Positions 42,982 through 52,285 are shown, counted from the first letter of the stretch. The stretch: 64,000 nt of DNA from Microbacterium sp. BH-3-3-3 (GCF_001792815.1 NZ_CP017674.1:2852001-2916000); one strand, 5' to 3'. Numbers and translations are program-made. Notes: generated by a model from the sequence alone, not told the origin.

Positions 42982-43332
42982 ATGAACAAGCGAACCACAT
43001 GGACGCTCGGGTCGATCGGAGCCGCCGTCCTCCTCATCGGTGGCGGCCTGGCCGTCTCCATCCCCGCCCAGGCCTCCAACACCACGCCCGCCCCGGCGAC
43101 CAGCCAGACCAGTGTCGAGGACGGAACCAACGATGGCGAGACCGCCGACGACACGGGCACGGACACCGGCATCGAGGACGGCAGCAACGACGGCGAGACC
43201 GCCGATGACGCCACTGAGACCGAAGACCCCACCGAGGTGAACGACCCCAACGAGGTCGAGGACAGCGCCGGTGTGGAGGATGGCAGCAACGACGGCGAGA
43301 CCGCCGATGACCCCACCAGCACCACGAAGTAG
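42982..43332 (+). CDS. Secreted acidic repeat protein
   Basis: A 116-residue exported protein: signal peptide (WTLGSIGAAVLLIGGGLAVS, likely cut after AQA) followed by an acidic tail with three near-identical repeats of VEDGTNDGETADD type (residues about 45-58, 65-78, 96-109), without Cys. It may bind cations through its Asp/Glu repeats. AAGGAG precedes the ATG. It directly follows the second two-component system, so it is a probable target. Confidence 0.8.
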   Translation: MNKRTTWTLGSIGAAVLLIGGGLAVSIPAQASNTTPAPATSQTSVEDGTNDGETADDTGTDTGIEDGSNDGETADDATETEDPTEVNDPNEVEDSAGVEDGSNDGETADDPTSTTK

Positions 43333-43340
43333 ACCCTGAG

Positions 43341-43377
43341 GACGGGCGGGAGCCGGTATCAGCGACACCCGTCCGTC
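43341..43377 (+). terminator. Weak hairpin after the secreted-protein gene
   Basis: GACGGGCGG pairs with CCGTCCGTC (one mismatch) around a 19-base loop, nine bases after the stop. Confidence 0.35.
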
Positions 43378-43476
43378 TGAGAGTTCTTTCAGGAACGCAG
43401 GCCCCGCATCCGGCCTGTTCTCGCACCCGCGGTGCTTAGTCTGCGAGCACCAGCCATCCACATCGAAAGGGCGCGC

Positions 43477-44130
43477 GTGCTGATCCAATCCGGGGGTCTC
43501 CTCGATCCGACCGCACTGCTGGAGGGCTCCGGGCCCTGGGTGCTGCCCGTGATCATGGGCATCATCTTCATCGAGACGGGCCTGCTGTTCCCCTTCCTCC
43601 CGGGAGATTCGCTGATCTTCACCGCAGCGCTGCTCACCGGGTCGCTGGGGCTTCCGCTCCCCGCGCTCGTCGCGGGCGTGGCCGTGGCCGCGATCGTGGG
43701 CGACACGGTCGGGTACGCGATCGGCCGCCGCTTCGGCCGGCGCCTGTTCAAGCCGGATGCGCGCATCCTGAAAGCCCGTTACCTCGAGAAAGCGGATGCG
43801 TTCTTCGCGAGGTACGGGGCCCACTCGCTGGTACTCGCCCGGTTCGTGCCGGTCGTCCGCACGTTCGTGCCGCCGGTGGTGGGCATGTCGAGCATGCCTT
43901 ACCGAAGCTTCCTGCTCTGGAACGGCATCGGCGGACTGGCCTGGGCGCTGCTGCTGGCCGTGGCCGGCTTCTTTCTCGGGAAGATTCCGGTCGTCGCCGA
44001 CAACGTCGAGCTGATCGCTGTCGGGATCGTCGTGGTGTCGGTCATCCCGATCGCCATCGCCGTCGTGCGGGAGCGGCGCGCCGACAAGCGCGAACGAGAA
44101 CGTGCCGCGGTCGAGGCCGACCGTGGGTGA
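43477..44130 (+). CDS. DedA family membrane protein
   Basis: A 217-residue protein with the SNARE-associated/DedA fold: LPVIMGIIFIETGLLFPFLP, GDSLIFTAALL, GDTVGYAIGRRFGRRLF, and the conserved FFARYGAHSLVLARFVPVVR with the FVPPVVGMSSMPYRSFLLWN motif. DedA proteins act as lipid (undecaprenyl or phospholipid) scramblase-like transporters in the membrane. GTG start with GAAAGG upstream. Its 3' end overlaps the next gene. Confidence 0.9.
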   Translation: MLIQSGGLLDPTALLEGSGPWVLPVIMGIIFIETGLLFPFLPGDSLIFTAALLTGSLGLPLPALVAGVAVAAIVGDTVGYAIGRRFGRRLFKPDARILKARYLEKADAFFARYGAHSLVLARFVPVVRTFVPPVVGMSSMPYRSFLLWNGIGGLAWALLLAVAGFFLGKIPVVADNVELIAVGIVVVSVIPIAIAVVRERRADKRERERAAVEADRG

Positions 44131-44899
44131 GCGCGTGAAGCGCGTGGACCTGAGCCGCAGCAAGGTGCCTGAGATCACCGTGCTGTTCTGGGTGACGAAG
44201 GTGCTCACCACCGGGATGGGGGAGACGACGTCCGATTTCGTCGTGACGAGCATCGAACCCGTCATCGGGGTCGCTGTCGCGTTCGTGCTGCTCGTCGGGG
44301 CGCTGGTGCTGCAGTTCCGTACCCGGCGGTATGTGCCGTGGGTCTACTGGCTCGCCGTGGTGCTGGTGAGCGTGTTCGGCACGATGGCTGCCGATGTCGT
44401 GCACGTGCAGTTCGGCGTGCCGTACGAGGTCTCGACCGCTGGCTTCGCGATCGTCCTAGTCGCGGTGTTCATTCTCTGGTTCCGCACCGAGCGCACCCTT
44501 TCGATCCACGCGATCGACACACCGCGCCGTGAAGCGTTCTACTGGGCCGCCGTGCTCACGACGTTCGCACTCGGCACCGCGGCCGGGGACTGGACCGCCC
44601 ACGTGCTCGGCCTGGGTTATCTCGGATCGGGGCTGCTGTTCCTCGTGGCGATCTGCATCCCCGCTGTCGCTTACGCGTTCTTCCGTGTCGACGCGATTGC
44701 CGCTTTCTGGGTGGCGTACATCGTCACGCGGCCGCTCGGTGCGTCCTTCGCCGACTGGCTCGGAGTCGGCCACGACCGTGGCGGCATCGGCGTCGGCACC
44801 GGCACCGTGAGTCTTGTTCTCTCCGCCGCGATCGCCGTCTGCGTCGCCGTGCTCAGCCGCCAGCGATCCCGGACCACCGCGGCGAGCCCGATCGTGTGA
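44123..44899 (+). CDS. COG4705-like integral membrane protein (first copy)
   Basis: A 258-residue protein with eight predicted membrane helices. The family pattern is clear: SKVPEITVLFWVTKVLTT, GETTSDFVVTS, RTLSIHAIDTPRREAFYW, TFALGTAAGDW and IVTRPLGASFADWLGVG. COG4705 proteins have no established function; they occur near metal- and stress-response genes. GTG start overlapping the DedA gene by eight bases, so translation is probably coupled. A second copy follows. Confidence 0.82.
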   Translation: MGERVKRVDLSRSKVPEITVLFWVTKVLTTGMGETTSDFVVTSIEPVIGVAVAFVLLVGALVLQFRTRRYVPWVYWLAVVLVSVFGTMAADVVHVQFGVPYEVSTAGFAIVLVAVFILWFRTERTLSIHAIDTPRREAFYWAAVLTTFALGTAAGDWTAHVLGLGYLGSGLLFLVAICIPAVAYAFFRVDAIAAFWVAYIVTRPLGASFADWLGVGHDRGGIGVGTGTVSLVLSAAIAVCVAVLSRQRSRTTAASPIV

Positions 44900-44964
44900 G
44901 AAGTCTCAGAGGCCGAGGGCGCCGTTCGCAGGATGCCCGAAACCCCGGTTGGGAACGTCAGAGC

Positions 44965-46224
44965 ATGAGCGCACACGCCACCCCACTCACGACTCGGCAG
45001 CTGCTGAGCAAAGTCCCCGAGATCACCATCTGGTTCTGGATCATCAAGATCCTCTGCACCACCGTCGGGGAGAGCTTCGCCGACTACATCAACATGGCCC
45101 TCGGCGTGGGACTGGTGGCCACCGCGATCATCTTCACCGTCGTCACCGTCGTCGTTCTCGCCGTGCAGCTGCGTCTCACTCGCTACCGGCCGGCGGCGTA
45201 CTGGTTCACCGTCGTGGTGTTGAGCATCACGGGAACCCTCTACACCGACATCCTCACCGACCAGGCCGGCGTGCCACTCTCCGCCAGCTCGGCCGTCTTC
45301 GCCATCGCTCTCGCGGTGGTGTTCGGAATCTGGTTCGCCCGCGAACGCACCCTCTCGATCCACAGCATCGTCACCCGCCCGCGCGAAGCCTTCTACTGGG
45401 TCGCCGTGCTCGTCACCTTCGCCCTCGGCACGGCCCTCGGCGACTGGACCCTCGAGCTCACCGGCTGGGGACCTGGACTGTCGATCCTGCTGCCCCTGGT
45501 GATGATTGGCATCGTCACTGCCCTCTGGCGGTACGGCGCCAACCCCGTGCTCATCTTCTGGATCGCCTACATCCTCACCCGTCCCCTCGGCGCCAACATC
45601 GGCGACTGGCTCGGGCTCACTCCCGCCGAAGGCGGCATCGGCCTCGGTACCTTCACGACCAGCCTGATCTTCCTCGCCGCCATCCTCGCCACCGTGATCT
45701 ACCTGACGGTCAGCAAGACCGACGTCGTAGAACGCGACCGAACCGTACCGGAACCCGCGACGTCACCACGACGCCGACGGGCGAGTCTCGGCATCCTTGC
45801 CGTCGTCGCGATTGCCACGGTCGCGCTCTTGATTTACACGAACAGCCAGCCCCATGCGAGCGTCCTGGCAGACGAAGGCTCGGGCCCGAGCTGCGACACC
45901 AGTACCTCCCTCACCCAGGACCAGGCGAAGGCCGCGGCCCGATCGAACTTCCCGACCGTGACCATGAACGAATTCCGAACCATCACCGCCGACATCCTGA
46001 CCGCCGTGCAGAACGGCGACGCAGCAGGCGCCGCGAAGAGCGCAACCGACCTCGAAACCGCGTGGGACGACAACCAGGACACCCTGAACGCCGCCGACTG
46101 CGGAGCCTGGACCTACATCGACCAGCAGATCGACCCGGTTCTCTCATCGGTGCGCTCAAGCACCCCCGACGCCGGCAACGAGCAGAAGACGCTGCAAACC
46201 CTTCTCACCACGCTCGGAGCCTGA
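44965..46224 (+). CDS. COG4705-like membrane protein with extra C-terminal exported domain
   Basis: A 419-residue protein. The first 265 residues match the preceding gene (SKVPEITIWFWIIKILCTTV; RTLSIHSIVTRPREAFYWVA; TFALGTALGDW; ILTRPLGANIGDWLGL). An added membrane helix (SLGILAVVAIATVALLIYT) leads to an extracytoplasmic helical region of about 130 residues with two Cys (GPSCDTSTS, NAADCGAW) that could form a disulfide. The extension is absent from the first copy. Gene is 65 bases downstream. Confidence 0.82.
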   Translation: MSAHATPLTTRQLLSKVPEITIWFWIIKILCTTVGESFADYINMALGVGLVATAIIFTVVTVVVLAVQLRLTRYRPAAYWFTVVVLSITGTLYTDILTDQAGVPLSASSAVFAIALAVVFGIWFARERTLSIHSIVTRPREAFYWVAVLVTFALGTALGDWTLELTGWGPGLSILLPLVMIGIVTALWRYGANPVLIFWIAYILTRPLGANIGDWLGLTPAEGGIGLGTFTTSLIFLAAILATVIYLTVSKTDVVERDRTVPEPATSPRRRRASLGILAVVAIATVALLIYTNSQPHASVLADEGSGPSCDTSTSLTQDQAKAAARSNFPTVTMNEFRTITADILTAVQNGDAAGAAKSATDLETAWDDNQDTLNAADCGAWTYIDQQIDPVLSSVRSSTPDAGNEQKTLQTLLTTLGA

Positions 46225-46300
46225 TCGCGATTGAATGGTCGCGAGACGGTCGGCCGGGCGCCTTTGGATCGGCATTCGCGGGCGTCTACGTCGGGTGTGA

Positions 46301-46675
46301 TCACTGTGGCAGTGACGCAACCCGGATTTCCTGCAGTGCCCAGGTGTTGCCGTCGGGGTCGGCGAAGAAGGCGTAGAGCACGCCGCCCATGTCCTGCACC
46401 TCGCTGACGGCGAGGCCGCGGCCGACGAGAGCGGCACGCTCCGCCTCGACGTCGTCGACCACGAGGTGCAGATTCGAGACCGGTCCACCGCTGCCCATGC
46501 CGACGCCGAACGCGATCGAGCAGGCCGAGCCCGGCGGGGTGAGCTGCACGACGCGCATCCCGCCCCCGGGCGAGACGTCGTGGTCAAGCGTGAACCCGAC
46601 CACGTCGCGGTAGAAGGCGACAGTGGCGTCGACGTCGCTCACGGCGATGGGCACGAGTTCCAGGCGCATGGTCAT
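46301..46675 (-). CDS. VOC family protein (glyoxalase/bleomycin-resistance fold)
   Basis: A 124-residue protein: LELVPIAVSDVDATVAFYRD, VVGFTLDHDVSPGGGMRVV, NLHLVVDDVEAERAALVGRG, and FADPDGNTWALQEI. This matches small VOC proteins that bind metal or act as dioxygenase/lyase-like enzymes; substrate unknown. The ribosome site is weak. It is convergent with the COG4705 gene pair. Confidence 0.88.
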   Translation of the reverse strand: MTMRLELVPIAVSDVDATVAFYRDVVGFTLDHDVSPGGGMRVVQLTPPGSACSIAFGVGMGSGGPVSNLHLVVDDVEAERAALVGRGLAVSEVQDMGGVLYAFFADPDGNTWALQEIRVASLPQ

Positions 46676-46715
46676 TGCCGAACGATAGCGCGTCGACAAT
46701 CACCACCAAGATCCG

Positions 46716-46901
46716 CTAGTTCGACGGCGGCGCTTCGAGGAGTTGCGCTGCCCAGCTGCGGAGCAGGTTGAGAGCAACGGTGGAGGGTGTGCCCGGCTCG
46801 GTGAGATAGGTGGCGATGACTTTGCCGCTGGTTGAGGGGAGGGCGAGGGTTCCGCAGGAGAGGGGCATTTCGCCGACGACCGAATGGTTGGTCTCCCTGT
46901 C
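46716..46901 (-). pseudogene. C-terminal remnant of a MmyB-type HTH regulator
   Basis: Reverse-strand frame NHSVVGEMPLSCGTLALPST, SGKVIATYLTEPGTPSTVAL, NLLRSWAAQLLEA and a stop. This matches the end of the MmyB-like ligand-binding domain of XRE/MmyB regulators (the pattern of a VVGEL strand, a TAEPGTPS-like strand and a final ALxLLxSW helix). A stop codon lies at its 5' edge and no HTH is found upstream, so the gene is a fragment. Confidence 0.6.
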
Positions 46902-47120
46902 CTAATAGGGGATCGTTCACCGGACGCATAAATGAAAGGGACGACACGCCTAAACGGCGCGTCTCGTCTAACTGGTCCGAAGTAGGTTCCGGTGACCGGG
47001 GGCCATGTGAGTCTGCCCGCGTGTACCTTCGGGTCGACGAGGGCCGATCGTCGGCAAGAACGCTTCCTAACATCTCGTCGGTGTTGCGCGTCACAACTGC
47101 GAGTCGTGGCAAGTTGTCAA

Positions 47121-49384
47121 CCCCACCTTCGCGGTTCCGCTGATCGCTGGTGCCACGCTCGTCAGCGTTCCTGACACGGTCTTGGCGGTGGGGTTCGACG
47201 GGCGACTGGTGGAGGTGTATCCGACCTTCCTGCCCGTGACGGTGACGGTGATGGTCTTCCCCCGCGCTGAGGGCGAGGGTGTCCACGTGCTCTTCGTGGC
47301 TCCCGCGATGGCGACGCCGTCGGCGGCCCACTGATACGACAGTGCGACCTGCCCCGGCCCCCAGGCGCCGACCGTGGCGGTGAGGGGCGAACCGACGCGA
47401 GCAGTGCCCACGATGGTCGGCGTCTGCGGGACGAGGACTCCCGCGATCACGGTGTCTCCGCCGACGATCGGGACGGACAGCGAGGTGCCCGCGAGGTCGA
47501 TGGTGGAGCCTGCCGTGCCGACGTAATCGCCGACGGTACCGGGATCCAACTGAATGCTGTTGTTGTAGAGCACGAGGCCGAGGCGGTGTCCCGCGGGGAC
47601 GGTGTGATCGGCGGGGAACAGCGTCCAGGTGAGGTCGACGTAGGTGCCCTGCGGGACCGGTGTGTACCGCTCGAGCGACTCGTGGTGCGCGATGCTCGCC
47701 GTCCCTCGGGTGATCACGGAGCTGCCGGTCGTCGCGGTGAGGGCAACGGTGTCGGCATAGGTGGCCCCCTCCTCGGCGCGTGAACCGCCCCATTCCCGTG
47801 TCGAGTCGAGTGCGCGGATGCCATTCCCTCGTGACCAGTCGACGATCTCGGCGGGGCCGTAGTCGACGAGCGCGACCGAGATGTTCGCATCCGCCGCCTC
47901 CGGGCGAACCCGAACGGTGACCGATGGAGTCCCCGAGATGCGGGCGTCGGCGGACAGAGGCGCGGACGCGTATACGAGCCGGTCGCGTCCGCCCCGCGGT
48001 TCGGCCGCGCCGCCGGTGAGGGCGAAGGGGGCCGCGTCGTCGAGCTGCGCACCGGCGAACGAGGCTGTTCCCGTTCCGGACGCTCCGATCCGGAGGGTGC
48101 CGACGCCGTTCTTCGCGCCGACGCCCAGGGTGACGGCGGTACTGCCCGGCACGGGCCAGGTCGGTGCGTCTTCCCACACGTCGGGCTGCGTCTCGACGCG
48201 GACGGCGGGCTCGTCCGTGATCCCGTTGTCGATGCCGAGGAGCTCGTGGTCGTACCACCGGTGCAGAGTGTCGCTCCATCCGTCGCGATCGACGTCGAAG
48301 GGATCCACGTGCGCCCGACGATGCAGCCACAGCTTCGATTCGACACCCGCCTGCTGCAGGGCCGCCCAGTGCTCGCCGAACTCGTTCGTGCGCACGATCA
48401 TGTCGCCCTGCCCGGTGGCGATGAAGACGCTCACGCCGTTCGCGGCGATGGTGTCGACCTTGCGCGTGTAGTTGCGGGCGTCCCAGAAGGCGTTGTAAGA
48501 GCGCTCGGCGGGGTCGGAGTCAGCGCGCATCCGGCGAATTGCGGCTGGCAGACGCGTCGCTTCTCGGCCTGGTGCTCGCGCAGCCGCGCCGGATTCGAGG
48601 GGTTCTCGACCCCCGCGGGCTCGGGCTCGGTGAGCCATTCCGAGAAGTTCGCCGTGCCACCCCCGACGAACACTCCATGCGGGCGGGTGTTGTAGGCGCT
48701 GCTCCCGCCGGCGATCGGGACCACCGTCTGCAGGCCCGGCACGGCCGTCGCCGTGGCCACCGCGTTGGCGATGCCGCCGTCGTACGAGATGCCCGTCACG
48801 GCGCTCTTGCCCGAGCTCCACCGGGCGTCCACGGTGAGCTCGCGATCGAGGTTGCGGTACGCGACGGAGTCGGGTTCTCCGTGCAACCACCGGATGACGG
48901 CGGCGACCGATTCGACGTCGTTCGGCCCCACGTTGTCGACGCACCCTTCCGACCAGTTGGTGCCGGCGACGTCGACCGAGATGTAGGCGTATCCGCGGGG
49001 GACGAAGTAGTTGTCTTCCCACCCCGGCATGAACGCGAGGTCGCTGACGTCGCGGTTCGCGTTGTCGACGTACGGCTTGCCTCCCGGCGTGCCGTTGTAT
49101 CCGGTGGCGGTGATGATCGCGGGAACCTGCACCGCGGCGGGAGTACGGGGTCTCACGATGTCGGCGCGGATGAGGTCGCCGCGGCCGTCGCCGTCCGAGT
49201 CCATCGCCGCTTCGACGTAGACGTGCTCGATGAACGCTTCGGCCATGTCGTACACCGCCGCGGATCGACCCTCGCCATCCACCACCGGTCCCCGTGCGGA
49301 CGCAGCGGGAACGGGGGCGAGGAACGAGGTACCGAGCACCGCCGCGCAAGCGAGCGCGGCAACGATGGAGCGTGATCGAGGCAT
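47121..49384 (-). pseudogene. Secreted S15-type X-Pro dipeptidyl-peptidase, frameshifted and interrupted
   Basis: Signal peptide (SIVAALACAAVLGTSFLAPV), peptidase S15 domain with nucleophile Ser in TGISYDGG, later TLHRWYDHELLGIDNGI and a C-terminal jelly-roll domain (XPP C-terminal, VVYASAPLSADARISGTPSV-like), then one Ig-like repeat. Two lesions: a one-base shift near 48525-48540 moves the reading frame between QAEKRRVCQPQFAG and RADSDPAERSYNAFWD, and the gene is cut at ISGTAKVG by the island. The remaining tail is at 38179-38400. Start chosen at the signal-peptide ATG; an ATG at 49450 is in frame. Confidence 0.85.
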
Positions 49385-49599
49385 GTGCAACCATTCGGGG
49401 GGACGGGGAGGCACTGTGATCACAGGCGCTTTCCGGCCATCATTGCGCATATCGTCCGCGCGTGTGGCTCAGGCGTCACAGTGTGCGCCGACTGCCCGTC
49501 CCGTAGACGACCACGTTGACTCTGCCGCCACCCGCGCGTGGTGCGGAATCCGTCGGTACCGTGCCACAGGGCGACGGTGTTCTCACCTCGCGCCGAGGG

Positions 49600-50796
49600 T
49601 CAGGCGGCCAGGACGCTCGGCAGCAGCAGGCTCGAGATCGCACCGCGGTAATCGTCGACCATGCGCTTGCGGTCGATGCGCGTGCGCGCGGCGAGGGCGG
49701 CGCGGCGCAGCTCGCCGCGGCGGTGCAGCGCGTCGTCCCAGGCGGCGGCGATCGCGGCGGCGTCGCGGGGCGTGACGAGGCCGAAGCCCGCGACCATCCG
49801 GGCGGCGTCGCCGACGTCGGTGGTCACGGGGACGGCTCCGGATGCCGCTCCCTCGGCCAGGCAGAGGGGTGAGGCTTCGCCGAAGGCGCTGGTGAGGGCC
49901 ACGATGTCGGCCGCGCGATACAGCTGCGGCATGTCTTCGCGCAGTCCCAGGGCGTGCAGCGCCACCGTGCCGTCGATGCCGTTCTCGGCGAGCAGGGCGG
50001 TGAACAGGGGATTGTCGCGGGTCATGCCCGAACCGCACATGACGTAGTGGGCGCCGGGGGAGAGCGCCGCATGGCGCGCCACCGCCGCGAGGAACAGCCC
50101 CGGGTCTTTCATGGCGTCGAAGCGTGCCGCCAGCAGCACGACGGGGGCGGACTCCGGGATGCCGAGACCCTCGCGGATGCGGTGACGCTCGGCCCGGGTG
50201 CCCGGGCGGAAACGACGGGTGTCGATGCCGTTGTCGATGACCCACGCCTGCTCGGTGACGACGCCGGCGCGGGCGTAGGCGGTCGACGTCGACGAGGCGC
50301 AGGCGATCGTGGCCGACACGGCGCCGGAGGCCCCGGCATCGCGCAACCACCCCAGCGCCGGCCCCGAATGCGTGGGATCGGAGCGGTGCAGGCACGCCGC
50401 CACCGGCCGTGCGGGCAGGAGCCCGGCGCGATCGAGGGCCACCACGAGGCTGAGCGGCTGCTCTTTCAGTGAGAGCACGACGTCGGCGTCGGCGAAGAGA
50501 TGGGCCGCCCGCTCGAGTTCGGGCCGGGTGAAGTCTTCGGGGTGCACCGGGTGATCGCCCGCGATGCGGTCGAGGGCGTCGATGCGCACCCCGGCGCGGC
50601 GCAGACGGCGATAGCGCGTGTCGTCGCGGGCGAGCTGCAGCGACGCGTCGCGACGGGCGGCGGAGGTGAGCGAGAGCACCCGGTGGTGCTGCGCACCGCC
50701 GGCGGCGAGACCCGCGATGACGTCGGAATGCAGAATCCGTGCGCCCCCGGCGAAGAAGCCCTCGTACAACGACAGCACGCGCAGGGGTCGAATCAT
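49600..50796 (-). CDS. GT4-type glycosyltransferase
   Basis: A 398-residue glycosyltransferase, GT-B fold: N-terminal VLSLYEGFFAGGARILHSDV, central VIDNGIDTRRFRPGTRAE and FDAMKDPGLFLAAVARHAAL, and C-terminal SAFGEASPLCLAEGAASG with the EX7E pattern. It probably transfers a sugar from a nucleotide donor to a cell-envelope acceptor; acceptor unknown. GGAAGG precedes the ATG. Confidence 0.9.
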   Translation of the reverse strand: MIRPLRVLSLYEGFFAGGARILHSDVIAGLAAGGAQHHRVLSLTSAARRDASLQLARDDTRYRRLRRAGVRIDALDRIAGDHPVHPEDFTRPELERAAHLFADADVVLSLKEQPLSLVVALDRAGLLPARPVAACLHRSDPTHSGPALGWLRDAGASGAVSATIACASSTSTAYARAGVVTEQAWVIDNGIDTRRFRPGTRAERHRIREGLGIPESAPVVLLAARFDAMKDPGLFLAAVARHAALSPGAHYVMCGSGMTRDNPLFTALLAENGIDGTVALHALGLREDMPQLYRAADIVALTSAFGEASPLCLAEGAASGAVPVTTDVGDAARMVAGFGLVTPRDAAAIAAAWDDALHRRGELRRAALAARTRIDRKRMVDDYRGAISSLLLPSVLAA

Positions 50797-50993
50797 CGAG
50801 GGGCCTTCCGGGGGAGGAGCACCGCTCGTGGCGGTGCTGTCGCCGATCACCGCGGATGCGGTCGTCCCATGCTGAAGGGTGGGCCCGGTGCGGCGGGTTA
50901 CGCCGTGGAAACCATCGTATGAACGCCCGGACACAGGCCGACGCGCCGGCTCCCGGGGGCGGGAGCCGACGCGTCGGTAGCAAGAGCGGTGGT

Positions 50994-51194
50994 TCAGGCG
51001 CGGGGCGCGACCACCATCGGCTCGACGATCGTGCGGGTGCGCGACCAGGGCCAGCGCCAGGCCGGACGCGTCCCCCGTCGGTCCTCGGCCGCCCTCGGCA
51101 CGATGCCGTTGCCCATCGCGGTCGACATCGCGATGCTCCACACCGAGCCCGCGTGCTGGGCGTCGTCCTGTGCGCCGTGTTGTCCGTAGATCAT
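50994..51194 (-). CDS. Small hypothetical protein, 66 aa
   Basis: MIYGQHGAQDDAQHAGSVWS then a basic tail (WRWPWSRTRTIVEP). Strong AGGAGAAG before the ATG supports translation. No family known. A TGTCAAG motif lies about 84 bases upstream (51273-51279, reverse strand). Confidence 0.65.
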   Translation of the reverse strand: MIYGQHGAQDDAQHAGSVWSIAMSTAMGNGIVPRAAEDRRGTRPAWRWPWSRTRTIVEPMVVAPRA

Positions 51195-51422
51195 GGTCTT
51201 CTCCTCGCTCCCGTCTCCCGACGGAACTGTCCTTGTTCCGTCATAGACCGGCGGCGAGCGGCGGAACCCGCCCTTGACAGCACCGCCCTGCTGCGCATGC
51301 GGGGCAACGCCGCGGGTCCAGACGACGGGCTCGGCTCGAGGCGGAGGAGACGAGGGCATCATCCGGCTCCTCCGCCTCGTGACGAGACGGCCTCTGGGAT
51401 GGAGTCGCTACGATCGGGGGTC

Positions 51423-51887
51423 GTGCAGACGTCTTCCGATTCTTCGTCGTCCCCCTCGCCGGGGTCCGACCTGGGGCGCGCCCTGCTCGCATACGGCGAG
51501 GCTCGGCGCGTCGCCGCCGCCGCCGCCCGCCGCGAACTCGCGCTCAACGAGCTCGACGCCCGCGCGCTCGTGTTCGTCGCCGACAACCCCGGCGCGCGTC
51601 CCTCCCACGTGCGCGATCACCTGGGGATCACCTCGGCCGGTGTGACCACCCTCATCGACCGTCTCGTCCAGCGTGGTGCCGTTCGCCGCGATCTCGACGA
51701 GGACGATCGGCGGGTCAACCACATCACGGCGACGGTCGATCTCGACAGCCCCCCGTGGAACGCGCTGCGCGCTTTCGACGACGGCATCGAGGCGGCGATC
51801 GCCGGCCTCGATGCGGAGCGCGCGGCTGCGGCGGCGTCGCTGCTGCAGCACCTCATCGCGACGGTGGCGAGCGCGGCCGAGCACTGA
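51423..51887 (+). CDS. MarR family transcriptional regulator
   Basis: A 154-residue winged-helix protein with ALNELDARALVFVADNPGAR, PSHVRDHLGITSAGVTTLID (HTH), RLVQRGAVRRDLDEDDRRVN (wing) and a C-terminal dimer helix. Ligand and target unknown. GTG start with a TACGAT -10-like hexamer immediately upstream, so a leaderless transcript is possible; an ATG at 51402 is also in frame. Confidence 0.85.
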   Translation: MQTSSDSSSSPSPGSDLGRALLAYGEARRVAAAAARRELALNELDARALVFVADNPGARPSHVRDHLGITSAGVTTLIDRLVQRGAVRRDLDEDDRRVNHITATVDLDSPPWNALRAFDDGIEAAIAGLDAERAAAAASLLQHLIATVASAAEH

Positions 51888-51943
51888 GTCGCCACGCTGA
51901 GGCGTGACCGCCCGACCTCCACACCGCGGTGGAGCCGAGGGCG

Positions 51944-52285
51944 TCAGGCTCGCGCGAGGAACGCCTCGGACCGGGCCTGCAGGAACGAGCACAGTGCCGC
52001 CAGGGTGGCCAGCTCGCCCGACAACGCCATGACCCGACCGGCGGGCAGCGGAGCCGCGTCTTCTCGAGGTTCGAAGGTGACGGCCCAGTCGGTCGAGCCG
52101 ACCTCGCTGCTCGGCGCCACGTAGAAGGTCGTCGAGACGCTGCGCAGCTGCGCGGCGACGAGGCCGGCGTCGGCGCCGTCTTCGCCATCCTGCGGGATGA
52201 CGCGCAGGATCTCGGCGTCGTCGAACCCGAGCGCCCGGAAGTCGTCGACCCACTCCTGGAGCGTGCTCATCGTGCGAAAAGGCAT
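51944..52285 (-). CDS. Hypothetical protein, 113 aa
   Basis: STLQEWVDDFRALGFDDAEI, LRVIPQDGEDGADAGLVAAQ and a C-terminal SGELATLAALCSFLQARSEA helix. A compact soluble protein; no known family. The ATG at 52285 is preceded by GAGGGG at the right spacing; 52270 and 52291 are alternatives. Confidence 0.65.
   Translation of the reverse strand: MPFRTMSTLQEWVDDFRALGFDDAEILRVIPQDGEDGADAGLVAAQLRSVSTTFYVAPSSEVGSTDWAVTFEPREDAAPLPAGRVMALSGELATLAALCSFLQARSEAFLARA

Larger units (their letters stand above)
38401..47120. mobile_element. Genomic island (about 8.7 kb) inserted in the peptidase gene
   Basis: The boundaries are defined by the split gene: coding register stops after GGTGGGG on one side and resumes at TTCACG on the other, with at most a 2-bp shared TT. 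Inside are two two-component systems, a secreted repeat protein, DedA, two COG4705-like proteins, a VOC protein and a regulator remnant. No intact integrase or transposase and no obvious terminal inverted repeats were found, so the mode of entry is unknown. The base composition looks somewhat less GC-rich than the flanks, by eye. Confidence 0.7.

Noticed and set aside
46950..47120. Possible serine-recombinase start (VYLRVDEGRS) near the island's right end
   Set aside because: It resembles the VYLRVS motif of serine integrases but lacks the catalytic Ser and any further recombinase sequence. Too weak to report as a gene.
47130..47500. Ig-like repeats as an array of tandem DNA repeats
   Set aside because: The repeats are conserved at the protein level only; no DNA-level tandem repeat is visible.
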